Part shown: piece after piece, positions 7,773 through 14,618 of the stretch | Position numbering within the stretch: position 1 is the first letter of the stretch | How the letters are laid out: each line of letters begins with the position of its first letter | DNA from: Dehalococcoidia bacterium | GTDB taxonomy: Bacteria; Chloroflexota; Dehalococcoidia; GIF9; AB-539-J10 | Direction: 5' to 3' | DNA length: 27,537 nucleotides | NCBI GenBank assembly: GCA_018399375.1 | Contig: JAGYOV010000001.1 | Span: forward strand, 1 to 27,537 | Program-made: the position numbers and the translations under genes | The notes under the pieces: model-generated | Told to the model about the DNA's origin: nothing | The model's input: the letters and a program-made list of their open reading frames with translations, nothing else | The model's database searches: none

Positions 7773-9021
7773 CATTAAACTCATACGCGAAAACCCTGAC
7801 TTCGTAAAACGGTCACTGGAGAAAAGAAATGAAAACTTTGACATAGACGGAATTCTCCAGCTCGATGCTTCCTACAGGAGATCACTCCAGCAGCAAGAAC
7901 AGCTACGCGCACAGCACAAAAAGATGAGCAAGCAAATGAGCAACCCATCGGAGAGATCACCTGAATTGACGCTTCAGATGAGGCAGATGGGAGAGGAAAT
8001 TTCTGCCCTGCAGGAGGAAACCAGCAAGAACAAGAGCGACCTGGAAAATTTGTTGCTTCTCCTGCCCAACATCCCCCATGAAAGCGTGCCTCTGGGAAAT
8101 GATGCCAGTGGTAATATCGTAGTACGAACATGGGGTGAGCCCAAAACATTCGCCTTCAAACCACTACCCCACTGGGAACTGGGAGAGAAGCTGGACATAA
8201 TTGATTTTCAAAGAGGAGTTAAGCTATCAGGCAGCCGCTTTTACGCTCTTAAAGGTTGGGGAGCTCATCTTCAGAGAGCATTGATATCTTTCATGCTGGA
8301 CACCCACGTCATAGATCATGGCTATCAGGAAATCTATCCACCATTTATGGTCAAGAAAGAATGCATGGTGGGCTCCGGCAATTTGCCCAAGTTCGGAGAC
8401 AATCTATATCACGACAAAGAAGAAGACTACTGGTTCGTTCCCACGGCAGAAGTGCCACTGACAAATTTTCATCGGGACGAGATACTCGACGCCGAATGTC
8501 TGCCAATCAATTACGTCGCCTACACCACGTGCTTTCGCAGGGAAAAAATGGCAGCTGGAAAAGATACCAGGGGAATCAAGCGCGGGCATCAATTCGACAA
8601 AGTAGAGCTATACAAGCTCACCAACCCGGAAAACTCAGATAAAGAGCTGGAAAAGCTAATAGCTGACGCCGAGGATATATGTCAGCGGCTGGAGCTACCC
8701 TACCGTGTGGTGCAATTGTGCACCGGCGACCTGGGATTTGCTGCCTGCAAGACATATGATATAGAGTTATGGGCTCCCGGTTGCAACGAGTGGCTCGAGG
8801 TAAGTTCCTGTAGCAATTGTGGAGATTTTCAAGCCAGACGAGCCAATGTTCGTTATCGATCTGCAGCCAATGCCAGAACACAATTTGTGCACACCCTTAA
8901 CGGTTCAGGAGTTGCTTTACCGCGCGTTTTCATCGCCATTTTGGAGAACTACCAGCAAGCGGATGGCACAGTGGTATTGCCAGAAGCATTAACTCCATAT
9001 ATGAAAGCAAGACAAAGCTAA
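7765..9021 (+). CDS. serS: Seryl-tRNA synthetase
   Basis: Charges tRNA-Ser and tRNA-Sec. The 418-residue protein has the N-terminal helical arm (about residues 28-100, heptad-rich and full of Gln, Glu, Lys and Leu) that reads the long variable arm of tRNA-Ser. The class II catalytic core follows: motif 2 TTCFRREKMAAGKDTRG (about 253-269), the seryl-adenylate segment EVSSCSNCGDFQARRAN, and motif 3 NGSGVALPRVFIAILEN (about 379-395). It starts with ATG inside the end of lysS and is the last gene of the operon. Its stop TAA overlaps the TAG of the convergent small gene within CTAA at 9018-9021. Confidence 0.97.
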   Translation: MLDIKLIRENPDFVKRSLEKRNENFDIDGILQLDASYRRSLQQQEQLRAQHKKMSKQMSNPSERSPELTLQMRQMGEEISALQEETSKNKSDLENLLLLLPNIPHESVPLGNDASGNIVVRTWGEPKTFAFKPLPHWELGEKLDIIDFQRGVKLSGSRFYALKGWGAHLQRALISFMLDTHVIDHGYQEIYPPFMVKKECMVGSGNLPKFGDNLYHDKEEDYWFVPTAEVPLTNFHRDEILDAECLPINYVAYTTCFRREKMAAGKDTRGIKRGHQFDKVELYKLTNPENSDKELEKLIADAEDICQRLELPYRVVQLCTGDLGFAACKTYDIELWAPGCNEWLEVSSCSNCGDFQARRANVRYRSAANARTQFVHTLNGSGVALPRVFIAILENYQQADGTVVLPEALTPYMKARQS

Positions 9022-9290
9022 ATCACTTCCATTGCGCAGTTAGCGCCAGATCCTGCCCAATAAACCGTAAATTTTACTTTCTTGCCAGCTACCAGATACT
9101 TTTCGCTCTTCCTGCGGAGAAGAGAAAACTGCGCAGATTGCAAAAATTCCCTCATCAGTTCAACTTTGCTCGCGAGTTCGCTCTGCGCTACTTTGCTTTC
9201 CATGAGCTCGCTGGCCATATTCCAATACTTTTCTCTGGCTACCGTTTCAATACAGTGGACCAGATCAGGATAAAGCTCGATAGAATCCAT
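9018..9290 (-). CDS. Small hypothetical protein
   Basis: I do not recognise this 90-residue protein. It looks real rather than a shadow: it has an amphipathic helical N-terminal half (LVHCIETVAREKYWNMAS, then SKVELMREFL) and an Arg/Lys-rich segment (LLRRKSEKYLVAGKKVKF) leading to a beta-like C-terminus. It follows serS tail-to-tail with a four-base stop overlap, as other gene pairs here do. The start is taken at ATG 9290; a TTG at 9296 is also in frame. No strong ribosome-binding site precedes either. Upstream on the minus strand TATACT (9361..9356) could be a -10, followed by a 6-bp inverted repeat at 9341-9356. Confidence 0.5.
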   Translation of the reverse strand: MDSIELYPDLVHCIETVAREKYWNMASELMESKVAQSELASKVELMREFLQSAQFSLLRRKSEKYLVAGKKVKFTVYWAGSGANCAMEVI

Positions 9291-9340
9291 AGGCAACTTT
9301 GTAAAACAGCCAACCTCTCTACAGGCAGTAGCTCCAAATA

Positions 9341-9356
9341 TTTATCTGCTGATAAA
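9341..9356. repeat. Perfect inverted repeat upstream of small gene
   Basis: TTTATC-TGCT-GATAAA, stem 6 and loop 4. It lies immediately downstream of a possible minus-strand -10 (TATACT, 9361..9356), so it could be an operator or leader hairpin for the 9018-9290 gene. It may also be chance. Confidence 0.3.
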
Positions 9357-9517
9357 GTATAACTCACGAGGGCGATCTCATAGAAATTGCCCCGATGGAG
9401 AGAACAGGAGTGCCAGATAAACATATGACCAGAGGGGCTCGACGACATCATCGATGAAGGCCAGTAAAAGAATAAAACAGGCCAATCACTGACCGCGTGT
9501 CAAGTTCGATAAACATT

Positions 9518-9544
9518 AAAAAAGTGAGCGTTACGATTCCGCTC
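9518..9544 (-). terminator. Rho-independent terminator on minus strand
   Basis: Read on the minus strand, GAGCG (9544..9540), a nine-base loop, then CGCTC (9530..9526) form a GC-rich 5-bp stem followed by two bases and six T residues (9523..9518). It ends a transcript coming from the right, and the only candidate there is the small ORF at 9531-9662, whose TAA lies in the hairpin loop. Confidence 0.5.
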
Positions 9545-9662
9545 CCCTGCAGACTCTGGAGATAAAGCCTTGCAGGTTATAGCACAGAGCAAAAAATAAT
9601 AGAATGGAGAACGCTATTCCCCCAATCAATAGTTGCAATAGAAACGCTGCTTGTGGCAACAT
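9531..9662 (-). CDS. Putative 43-residue single-pass membrane protein
   Basis: This short frame begins MLPQAAFLLQLLIGG and ends GFISRVCRGAES. Residues 7-28 are an uninterrupted hydrophobic segment long enough to cross the membrane once, followed by a short tail with two Arg, as expected for a cytoplasmic C-terminus. The frame can be extended five codons to a TTG at 9677, also hydrophobic, and stops two codons before a TGA near 9693. Its TAA lies inside a rho-independent terminator (9518-9544), the main argument that it is expressed. The pattern LLQLLIGGI followed by a basic aromatic tail reminds me of short single-pass proteins in other bacteria, but that is not an identification. No Shine-Dalgarno is visible, so it could instead be the tail of a decayed larger gene. 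Confidence 0.35.
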   Translation of the reverse strand: MLPQAAFLLQLLIGGIAFSILLFFALCYNLQGFISRVCRGAES

Positions 9663-9884
9663 GGCAATTGCACTCAATGAGAAAATGGAGGCTCAACACA
9701 TCGCCAATTAACGTTAATTAAAATAAGGCAATTATTGAAAGGCTAGGACGGTCTCTCCTCAAATAGCGCTTGTTATACCTGATTGGCAGCAAACACAAGT
9801 GAGACGGTGATCTAAATAAGGGATGCCCATCTTCAGGAAAACCCGGACCGAAGCAAGGAGAGGCACTCCTGGTGAGTATTTCCA

Positions 9885-10568
9885 ATGCGAGGCAGAATTA
9901 ATTTGATGTCGAAATCGAATAAATCCATCTTTGATTCTCAGGCAGCAGCTTACGATGCCTGGTTTGATCAGGAGGGCAAATTTATATTTGCCTCAGAAAC
10001 CAAATCCCTGCAACAAATTCTTCCATCGCTACCCAGACCCTGGCTAGAGGTAGGAACGGGCAGCGGACGCTTTCTTAAGGCCCTAGGTATAGACTTTGGT
10101 CTAGACCTCTCAGTCAGACTTCTGGAAATAGCAAGAAGCAGGAATGCCCCTGTTTTGCTGGGAACAGGAGAACAAATGCCGTTCAGGAATAGCTCTTTTG
10201 GAACGGTTTTCCTCATTACAACTCTATGTTTCGCGATCTCTCCCTCAGATATCCTGCACGAAATCGCTCGAGTTCTTAAACAAGATGGAAAACTTGTGCT
10301 GGGAATAATTTTAAGGGAAAGCAAATGGGGCCAGCTTTACCAGAAAAAGAAGGAAGCAGGACATCCATTTTATAAACATGCTACATTCTACAGCTATGAA
10401 GAAATCAAGTATTTGTTGAAACAAGATAATTTTCACCTGGAAGAGACCACTTCAACTCTTCAACAAAATCAAGGGAAAGTAAATCGTATCGAACTGCTCC
10501 AACAGGGATCTTCTCCGCGGGCAGGTTTCACAATAACCATGGCGAGCAGGCTATTGCGCACGGAATAA
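9885..10568 (+). CDS. Class I SAM-dependent methyltransferase
   Basis: A Methyltransf_11-type enzyme of 227 residues. The SAM-binding motif I LEVGTGSGRF is at about 54-63, followed by the acidic IDFGLDLS, motif II region GEQMPFRNSSFGTVFLITTLCF, and EIARVLKQDGKLVLGI (motif III). The substrate is unknown. It has only one cysteine, so it does not look like the arsenite methyltransferase ArsM, which needs several. ATG 9906 (MSKSNKSIFD) is an alternative start; neither has a good ribosome-binding site. AAGGAG at 9855-9860 is too far upstream and can pair with CTCCT at 9866-9870. It is the first gene of a probable operon with the MBL-fold hydrolase and the permease pair, 22 bases separating it from the next gene. 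Confidence 0.8.
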   Translation: MRGRINLMSKSNKSIFDSQAAAYDAWFDQEGKFIFASETKSLQQILPSLPRPWLEVGTGSGRFLKALGIDFGLDLSVRLLEIARSRNAPVLLGTGEQMPFRNSSFGTVFLITTLCFAISPSDILHEIARVLKQDGKLVLGIILRESKWGQLYQKKKEAGHPFYKHATFYSYEEIKYLLKQDNFHLEETTSTLQQNQGKVNRIELLQQGSSPRAGFTITMASRLLRTE

Positions 10569-10590
10569 ATTCAAGCGAAAAGGAGGCAAA

Positions 10591-11229
10591 TTGAAACTTA
10601 CCATTATCTATGACAATAAAGTTTACCGTGAAGACCTTCAGGCCGATTGGGGCTTTTCCTGCCTCATCGAAGTGGAAAATACTCCTCCAATCCTCTTCGA
10701 CACAGGAGCCAACGGCGCAATCTTGATACACAACATGGAAAAATTGGGAATTAATCCTGAAGACATTCCAGAGGTTTTCATCTCTCACTACCACTGGGAT
10801 CACACGGGAGGATTGCAGAATTTCCTGGAGAAAAATGAAGATGCTCACATCTTCGTTCCCGTTTCATGCAAGGTCAGTGGTGTTAAAAACGTTACGGAAA
10901 TAGAGGCTCCTATGCAAATCCATGAAAATGTCTTTTCCTCGGGAGAGCTTGAAGGCATAGAGCAATCCATGATAGTAAGAACAGGTTCAGGAATAGTAGT
11001 AATCGCAGGCTGTTCACATCCCGGCGTGAGGAACATTCTCAGCGCAGCTTCAAAAGTAGGGAAAGTATCTGCTCTCATCGGTGGGTTGCATGGCTTCAAG
11101 GAATTCATCCTTCTCGAAGAACTGGATCAGGTATGCCCCTGTCACTGTACTCAGTATCAGGAAGAGATAAAGTCCAGATATCCAAACAAGTACCTTGCAG
11201 GAGGAGCAGGCAAAATCATAGAGATATAG
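10591..11229 (+). CDS. MBL-fold metallo-hydrolase (DHPS-like)
   Basis: A 212-residue metallo-beta-lactamase-fold protein. The metal-binding motif HYHWDH is at residues 66-71, preceded by LFDTGANG (36-42). Further ligands are probably His143 in AGCSHPGVRNI, His167 in GGLHGFKE, and His185 in CPCHCTQ. This arrangement fits the subgroup related to the archaeal dihydropteroate-type synthase of methanopterin pathways, which also contains many anaerobe proteins of unknown activity. It is shorter than typical members (about 250-280). The start is TTG 10591, preceded by AAAAGGAGG with a short four-base spacer; no other start fits. It lies between the methyltransferase and the NifX-permease gene. Its substrate is unknown. 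Confidence 0.82.
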   Translation: MKLTIIYDNKVYREDLQADWGFSCLIEVENTPPILFDTGANGAILIHNMEKLGINPEDIPEVFISHYHWDHTGGLQNFLEKNEDAHIFVPVSCKVSGVKNVTEIEAPMQIHENVFSSGELEGIEQSMIVRTGSGIVVIAGCSHPGVRNILSAASKVGKVSALIGGLHGFKEFILLEELDQVCPCHCTQYQEEIKSRYPNKYLAGGAGKIIEI

Positions 11230-11280
11230 CTTGAGTAAGATGATACGAGAAAATAGCGTTCAGGAGCGCGTTAACTCTCA

Positions 11281-12072
11281 GTGAAAATTGCCGTTACCTC
11301 TGATGGCCCAGATGTAGAGGCTAAAGTTGCCCATAAATTTGGAACAGCAAGGTACCTCTCAATCGTTGACCTGGACAGCAACCGCATCGAGGTAGTCCTC
11401 AATCCCAACGCTTTGAGTCAAAAAGGATCTGGCATCCATACTATCGTTCTTGCTATCAGCAAAGAAGTTAAAACTGTTTTGACTGGTTACTGCAACCCAA
11501 GCGCGCGCCACCAGTTAGAATCGAACGGCATCGAAGTCCTGAGTAACCTCAGCGGGACAGTAAAAGAAGTTATTCAACAATATCGAGAAGGAAAGATTCA
11601 GAGAGATATAAAAATTGCTGCTACTGTTGAAGAAAGAAGAAGCATAATTAGTAAATATACTCTAATTCAGTCACTAAACAGCTCTTTCAGACAGTTCATA
11701 AAAATGATGCCTGTACTAATAGGAGTGATGTTGCTCATAGGGCTGTTCAATGAATTTATGCCAGAGGATCTACTGGCATCCATTTTCTCAGGCAATGTAG
11801 TACTGGATACCCTCTGGGGAACATTCATGGGAAGCATTCTAGCTGGAAATGCCATCAACAGTTACGTTATCGGGCAGGAGCTACTGACCCGGGGCGTGAG
11901 CTTGTTCGCCGTAACAGCTCTCATTATCTCGTGGGTAACCATTGGGCTGGTACAGCTACCCGCCGAGATGGCTTCTCTGGGCAAGAAATTCGCGCTACTG
12001 AGAAATGCCCTAAGCTTTGTCATGGCAATTCCCATCGCCATCGTCACGGGAACAATTCTAAATATTATGTAG
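11281..12072 (+). CDS. NifX/NifB-domain protein fused to a half-permease
   Basis: This protein of 263 residues joins two parts. Residues 1 to about 105 (MKIAVTSDGPDVEAKVAHKF, then the DLDSNRIEVV strand) are a dinitrogenase iron-molybdenum cofactor biosynthesis domain of the NifX/NifB C-terminal type, known for carrying metal clusters. From about 135 come four hydrophobic segments near 139-157, 170-190, 203-224 and 238-262, with the permease motif GSILAGNAINSYVIG and LPAEMASLGKKFALLRN. The membrane part resembles one half of the predicted permeases of the DUF318/ArsP-like group, found as adjacent gene pairs in anaerobes and methanogens. GTG 11281 gives the normal NifX-like start; AGGAG at 11262-11266 is somewhat distant (14 bases). 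The partner half follows after nine bases. Substrate unknown. Confidence 0.78.
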   Translation: MKIAVTSDGPDVEAKVAHKFGTARYLSIVDLDSNRIEVVLNPNALSQKGSGIHTIVLAISKEVKTVLTGYCNPSARHQLESNGIEVLSNLSGTVKEVIQQYREGKIQRDIKIAATVEERRSIISKYTLIQSLNSSFRQFIKMMPVLIGVMLLIGLFNEFMPEDLLASIFSGNVVLDTLWGTFMGSILAGNAINSYVIGQELLTRGVSLFAVTALIISWVTIGLVQLPAEMASLGKKFALLRNALSFVMAIPIAIVTGTILNIM

Positions 12073-12081
12073 GTAGTTTTA

Positions 12082-12657
12082 TTGAAAAAAGAAAATTCAC
12101 CAAAAGCCGAAACATCAAGACCTGCAATCCGCATGTCCATTTTCCCACTCGCAGTACTGGCAATCTACGGAGCGCTCCTTTTACTCGCCCCGGATAAAGC
12201 CTTTCAGGCGCTTAAGAACAGCGGGAATATACTTTTCAACATGCTGATTCCGCTGATCCTTGTTTTTATTCTACTGCTGGCTTCAAATCTGTTCTTGAAA
12301 CCGGCGCACATCAAAAATTTCCTTGGCGGAAAACCCAGAATCAAGAGCTTCGTTCTGTCTTCAACAGCGGGGATCGCTTCGATGGGCCCCATATATGCAT
12401 GGTATCCCCTGCTCAAGGACATGAGAGAAAGAGGAGCGGGGAACTTCCCTGTTGCAGTATTTCTCCACAGCCGAGCAGTCAAGCCATTCCTTCTACCCGT
12501 AATGATCTCTTATTTTGGATGGATTTACGCAGTAATTCTATCCATTCTCACAATTCTGAGCTCACTGATTATCGGATATGCTCTGCACATTTTCGTAAAG
12601 AGAGAAACTTCTCTTAATTCCGTTCTCACTGTAATGCCTGATGAATCAGAGCAATGA
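12082..12657 (+). CDS. Second half-permease subunit
   Basis: A 191-residue membrane protein that complements the preceding gene. It has hydrophobic segments at about 18-37 and 48-72, a GIASMGPIYAWYPLL segment, and paired C-terminal segments in LLPVMISYFGWIYAVILSIL and onwards to residue 172. The glycine/proline-rich GPIYAWYPLL corresponds in style to AGNAINSYVIG of the first half, as expected for the two pseudo-symmetric halves of a permease. The start is TTG 12082, with AGGT eight bases before it; ATG 12133 (MSIFPLAV) is possible but has no ribosome-binding site. The two genes probably form a heterodimer. Family assignment is from remembered pattern, not a search. Confidence 0.72.
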   Translation: MKKENSPKAETSRPAIRMSIFPLAVLAIYGALLLLAPDKAFQALKNSGNILFNMLIPLILVFILLLASNLFLKPAHIKNFLGGKPRIKSFVLSSTAGIASMGPIYAWYPLLKDMRERGAGNFPVAVFLHSRAVKPFLLPVMISYFGWIYAVILSILTILSSLIIGYALHIFVKRETSLNSVLTVMPDESEQ

Positions 12658-12727
12658 TATCATGCGCATATCCCCACTCCACTTCACAAAGTAGCCGAAA
12701 ATTTGTGGGCAGGATAAAATCTAGTAA

Positions 12728-13429
12728 ATGGAAATAAATATCTTTTCCCCAAAAAACGTTAATAAGGAGAACTCCAAAGACGATATGACAGAGATTTACA
12801 ACATTGAAGTAAAATTACTGGCAATTACAGGGCCAATCAGTGCGACAGCAGCATCGCCAGAAGAAAATGAAAGCCATCTCACCGGCCCTGAAGAACTCAT
12901 TGAGTACGCTGGCAGGCTATGCTGGGACAGTACAGATAAACTGGGCACGACATCCGACCGCATCCAAAAATGGATAGAGATGGGGCATGAATCAGTCATA
13001 GAGCACGCTTCTGCCACCTTCTACATCAGAGCAAGCAGAGCCTTAACTCATGAGCTGGTACGCCACAGAACAGCCAGCTACAGCCAGAGAAGCCAGAGGT
13101 ATGTAAGGGAAATTAAACCGCAGTTTATTACACCGCCCGAGATCAATGCGGCAACACCAGATGCACCCTCTATTTTTGAATCAGCAATGCAGCATGCCTG
13201 GTCATCTTACAAGCAGCTACTTAACCTCGGCATCAAGCCCGAAATAGCCCGCTATGTACTGCCCAATGCCTGCGAATCTCAAATAGTCATGACGATGAAC
13301 TTCAGAGAACTACGACACTTTATCAAACTCAGGTCTGATAGAAGATCCCTTCCTGAAATGCGAGCAGTGGCAGGAAGAATCAGAGAAATCATGAAAACCC
13401 AGGCACCAAAATCCTTTGAGGACATATAG
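12728..13429 (+). CDS. thyX: Flavin-dependent thymidylate synthase
   Basis: Makes dTMP from dUMP with methylenetetrahydrofolate, FAD and NADPH. The ThyX signature RHRX7S is present as RHRTASYSQRSQR (residues 112-124), preceded by HESVIEHASATFYI with its FAD-binding histidines and followed by LPNACESQIVMTMNFRELRHFIKLR. Use of ThyX rather than ThyA fits Dehalococcoidia and many anaerobes or thermophiles. The start is uncertain. The full frame begins at ATG 12728, but the first 19 residues are low in family character, and ATG 12785 (MTEIYNIEV) gives 214 residues, closer to the usual length of about 215-230. Neither has a well-spaced ribosome-binding site (GGAG at 12766-12769 is 15 bases from 12785). 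Confidence 0.94.
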   Translation: MEINIFSPKNVNKENSKDDMTEIYNIEVKLLAITGPISATAASPEENESHLTGPEELIEYAGRLCWDSTDKLGTTSDRIQKWIEMGHESVIEHASATFYIRASRALTHELVRHRTASYSQRSQRYVREIKPQFITPPEINAATPDAPSIFESAMQHAWSSYKQLLNLGIKPEIARYVLPNACESQIVMTMNFRELRHFIKLRSDRRSLPEMRAVAGRIREIMKTQAPKSFEDI

Positions 13430-13870
13430 AAGGGAAATCTTATCAGATAATATGCACATGTAACGCTATCTTTGTAATTTCCACGCATCCACACAGCATG
13501 TGCTCTCCACTAATAACCAGGTTGGAAAAGCCTTCCTGCATATACAGAGGTGATTACATCCCATCGTATATTCCAAACGTGGAAAATATAAAAACGGAGA
13601 ACATGAGCTAAATCATTCAATGGCCTATAGCAAGGCGAAAGGCGAGCGCCTGACCGAGACATATTTGCGTCACAAGGGTTGTTGATTGAGCAGCAGACAG
13701 ATGGTTATAATTTAACATATCAACGTAAATCATCAGATTAAAGCCACCTATTCATGGGCATGGAGTTCCGGCAGCTCTAATTTAAGAATTAATATTCACC
13801 CCATAGGGAAATTAAAGCTGGATCTATAACAGAAAAAACGAAACGTATACGCGGTGGAAAAGGAGGCAGT
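13430..13870. other. Intergenic region upstream of uspA
   Basis: This is 441 bases. It contains a near-perfect inverted repeat, TATATTCCA (13567-13575) against TGGAAAATATA (13580-13590), and the promoter at 13682-13711. The longest small frame I noticed (ATG near 13620, 21 codons) has no ribosome-binding site. I see no RNA gene. Confidence 0.5.
13682..13711 (+). promoter_or_regulatory. Promoter of uspA
   Basis: TTGATT (13682-13687), 18 bp, TATAAT (13706-13711). Both boxes are good and the spacing is acceptable. The implied leader of about 150 bases before ATG 13871 is unusually long for this window. Confidence 0.55.
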
Positions 13871-14350
13871 ATGTTTAAGAGAATTTTAGTTTGTCTGGAT
13901 GGGTCCAAACTCTCTGAGCAAATTCTACCCTATGCTACAGAGGAAGCTCTGCATTTTAACAGTCGAGTAACGCTGCTGCAAGTAGTTACTGTTTCTACAA
14001 TGATTGCTGCGGCAGGGGCACATAGAGCACCAGCGCAGACCAGTAACTTGATAGAAGAGACCCTCCACAGGACATTGAGAGAAGCAAAAGCCTATCTAGA
14101 GCGGATAGCTGAGCCGCTGTCCAAGCAGGGAATCAGCGTGGAGTGCGTAGCTATAGAAAGATCGCCCGTTGGCAACGCCATCGTCAGCTATGCTCGAGAT
14201 AATTCCATTGACCTAATTAGCATTGCCACTCACGGGCACAGCGGGTTAGGACGCGTTGTCTTTGGCAGCATTGCCGATCATGTGCTCAAGAAATCCGGTC
14301 TCCCCATCCTGCTAATAAAACCGGAGGAAGAGGAAATTGAGATAGAGTAG
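13871..14350 (+). CDS. Universal stress protein (UspA family)
   Basis: A single-domain Usp of 159 residues, cytoplasmic. It begins MFKRILVCLDGSKLSEQILPYA, with the conserved Asp10 of the nucleotide-binding site. The C-terminal part has GHSGLGRVVFGSIADHVL (about 120-137), the G-2X-G-9X-G(S/T) pattern of ATP-binding Usps. The last residues are strongly acidic. A strong AAAAGGAGG at 13859-13867 precedes the ATG by three bases. It is monocistronic, with a good promoter and a long leader, so regulation through the leader is possible. The client or signal of this protein cannot be inferred. Confidence 0.92.
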   Translation: MFKRILVCLDGSKLSEQILPYATEEALHFNSRVTLLQVVTVSTMIAAAGAHRAPAQTSNLIEETLHRTLREAKAYLERIAEPLSKQGISVECVAIERSPVGNAIVSYARDNSIDLISIATHGHSGLGRVVFGSIADHVLKKSGLPILLIKPEEEEIEIE

Positions 14351-14586
14351 ATATTCCTGATGACGTGAACTGGCTATCCATACAAGCAGGAACAACAAGT
14401 ATACGGGAAAACTTGGCCCAACAGGAGCAGTAAGGCTAAGAAGCATCTAATTCGTTTTATTGCAAACAAACACAAGAAATGAAACGCCCTTGTCGGGAGA
14501 GGATTACAAGGCTTCAGCTAGCGAATCCAAGATGAAGTTTCTCTTGAGGAAGGGAAGAGGAGCAACATGAAAGGGCAATCAAGTAG

Positions 14587-14595
14587 TGCTAAAAT
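14587..14595 (+). promoter_or_regulatory. Putative extended -10 promoter of polX-ligA
   Basis: TGCTAAAAT, identical to the element before the DUF2007 operon. The inferred start near 14602 leaves a 17-base leader containing GAGGTGATC, the polX ribosome-binding site. The 268-base gap from uspA (14351-14618) shows nothing else I can support. Confidence 0.4.
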
Positions 14596-14618
14596 GCTGA
14601 TCTTGTACGAGGTGATCA

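Larger units (their letters stand above)
9297..9884. other. Long intergenic region with cryptic small ORF
   Basis: This is 588 bases between the small gene and the methyltransferase. I see no tRNA-like fold, riboswitch or insertion-sequence end. It holds the inverted repeat at 9341-9356, the terminator at 9518-9544, the 43-residue ORF at 9531-9662 and a small AGGAG/CTCCT hairpin at 9856-9870. Frames longer than these show no protein-like composition. Confidence 0.5.

Noticed and set aside
9239..9451. 70-residue minus-strand frame overlapping the small gene.
   Set aside because: It overlaps the more protein-like 9018-9290 frame and shows no family-like pattern or ribosome-binding site.
11231..11284. 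17-codon TTG frame ending in GTGA over the NifX-permease start, as a coupling peptide.
   Set aside because: Too short to judge, with no ribosome-binding site.
9885..12657. Arsenic methylation and export operon.
   Set aside because: The methyltransferase has one cysteine rather than the ArsM set, and no ArsR or arsenate reductase is near. It is kept only as a metal-related hypothesis.
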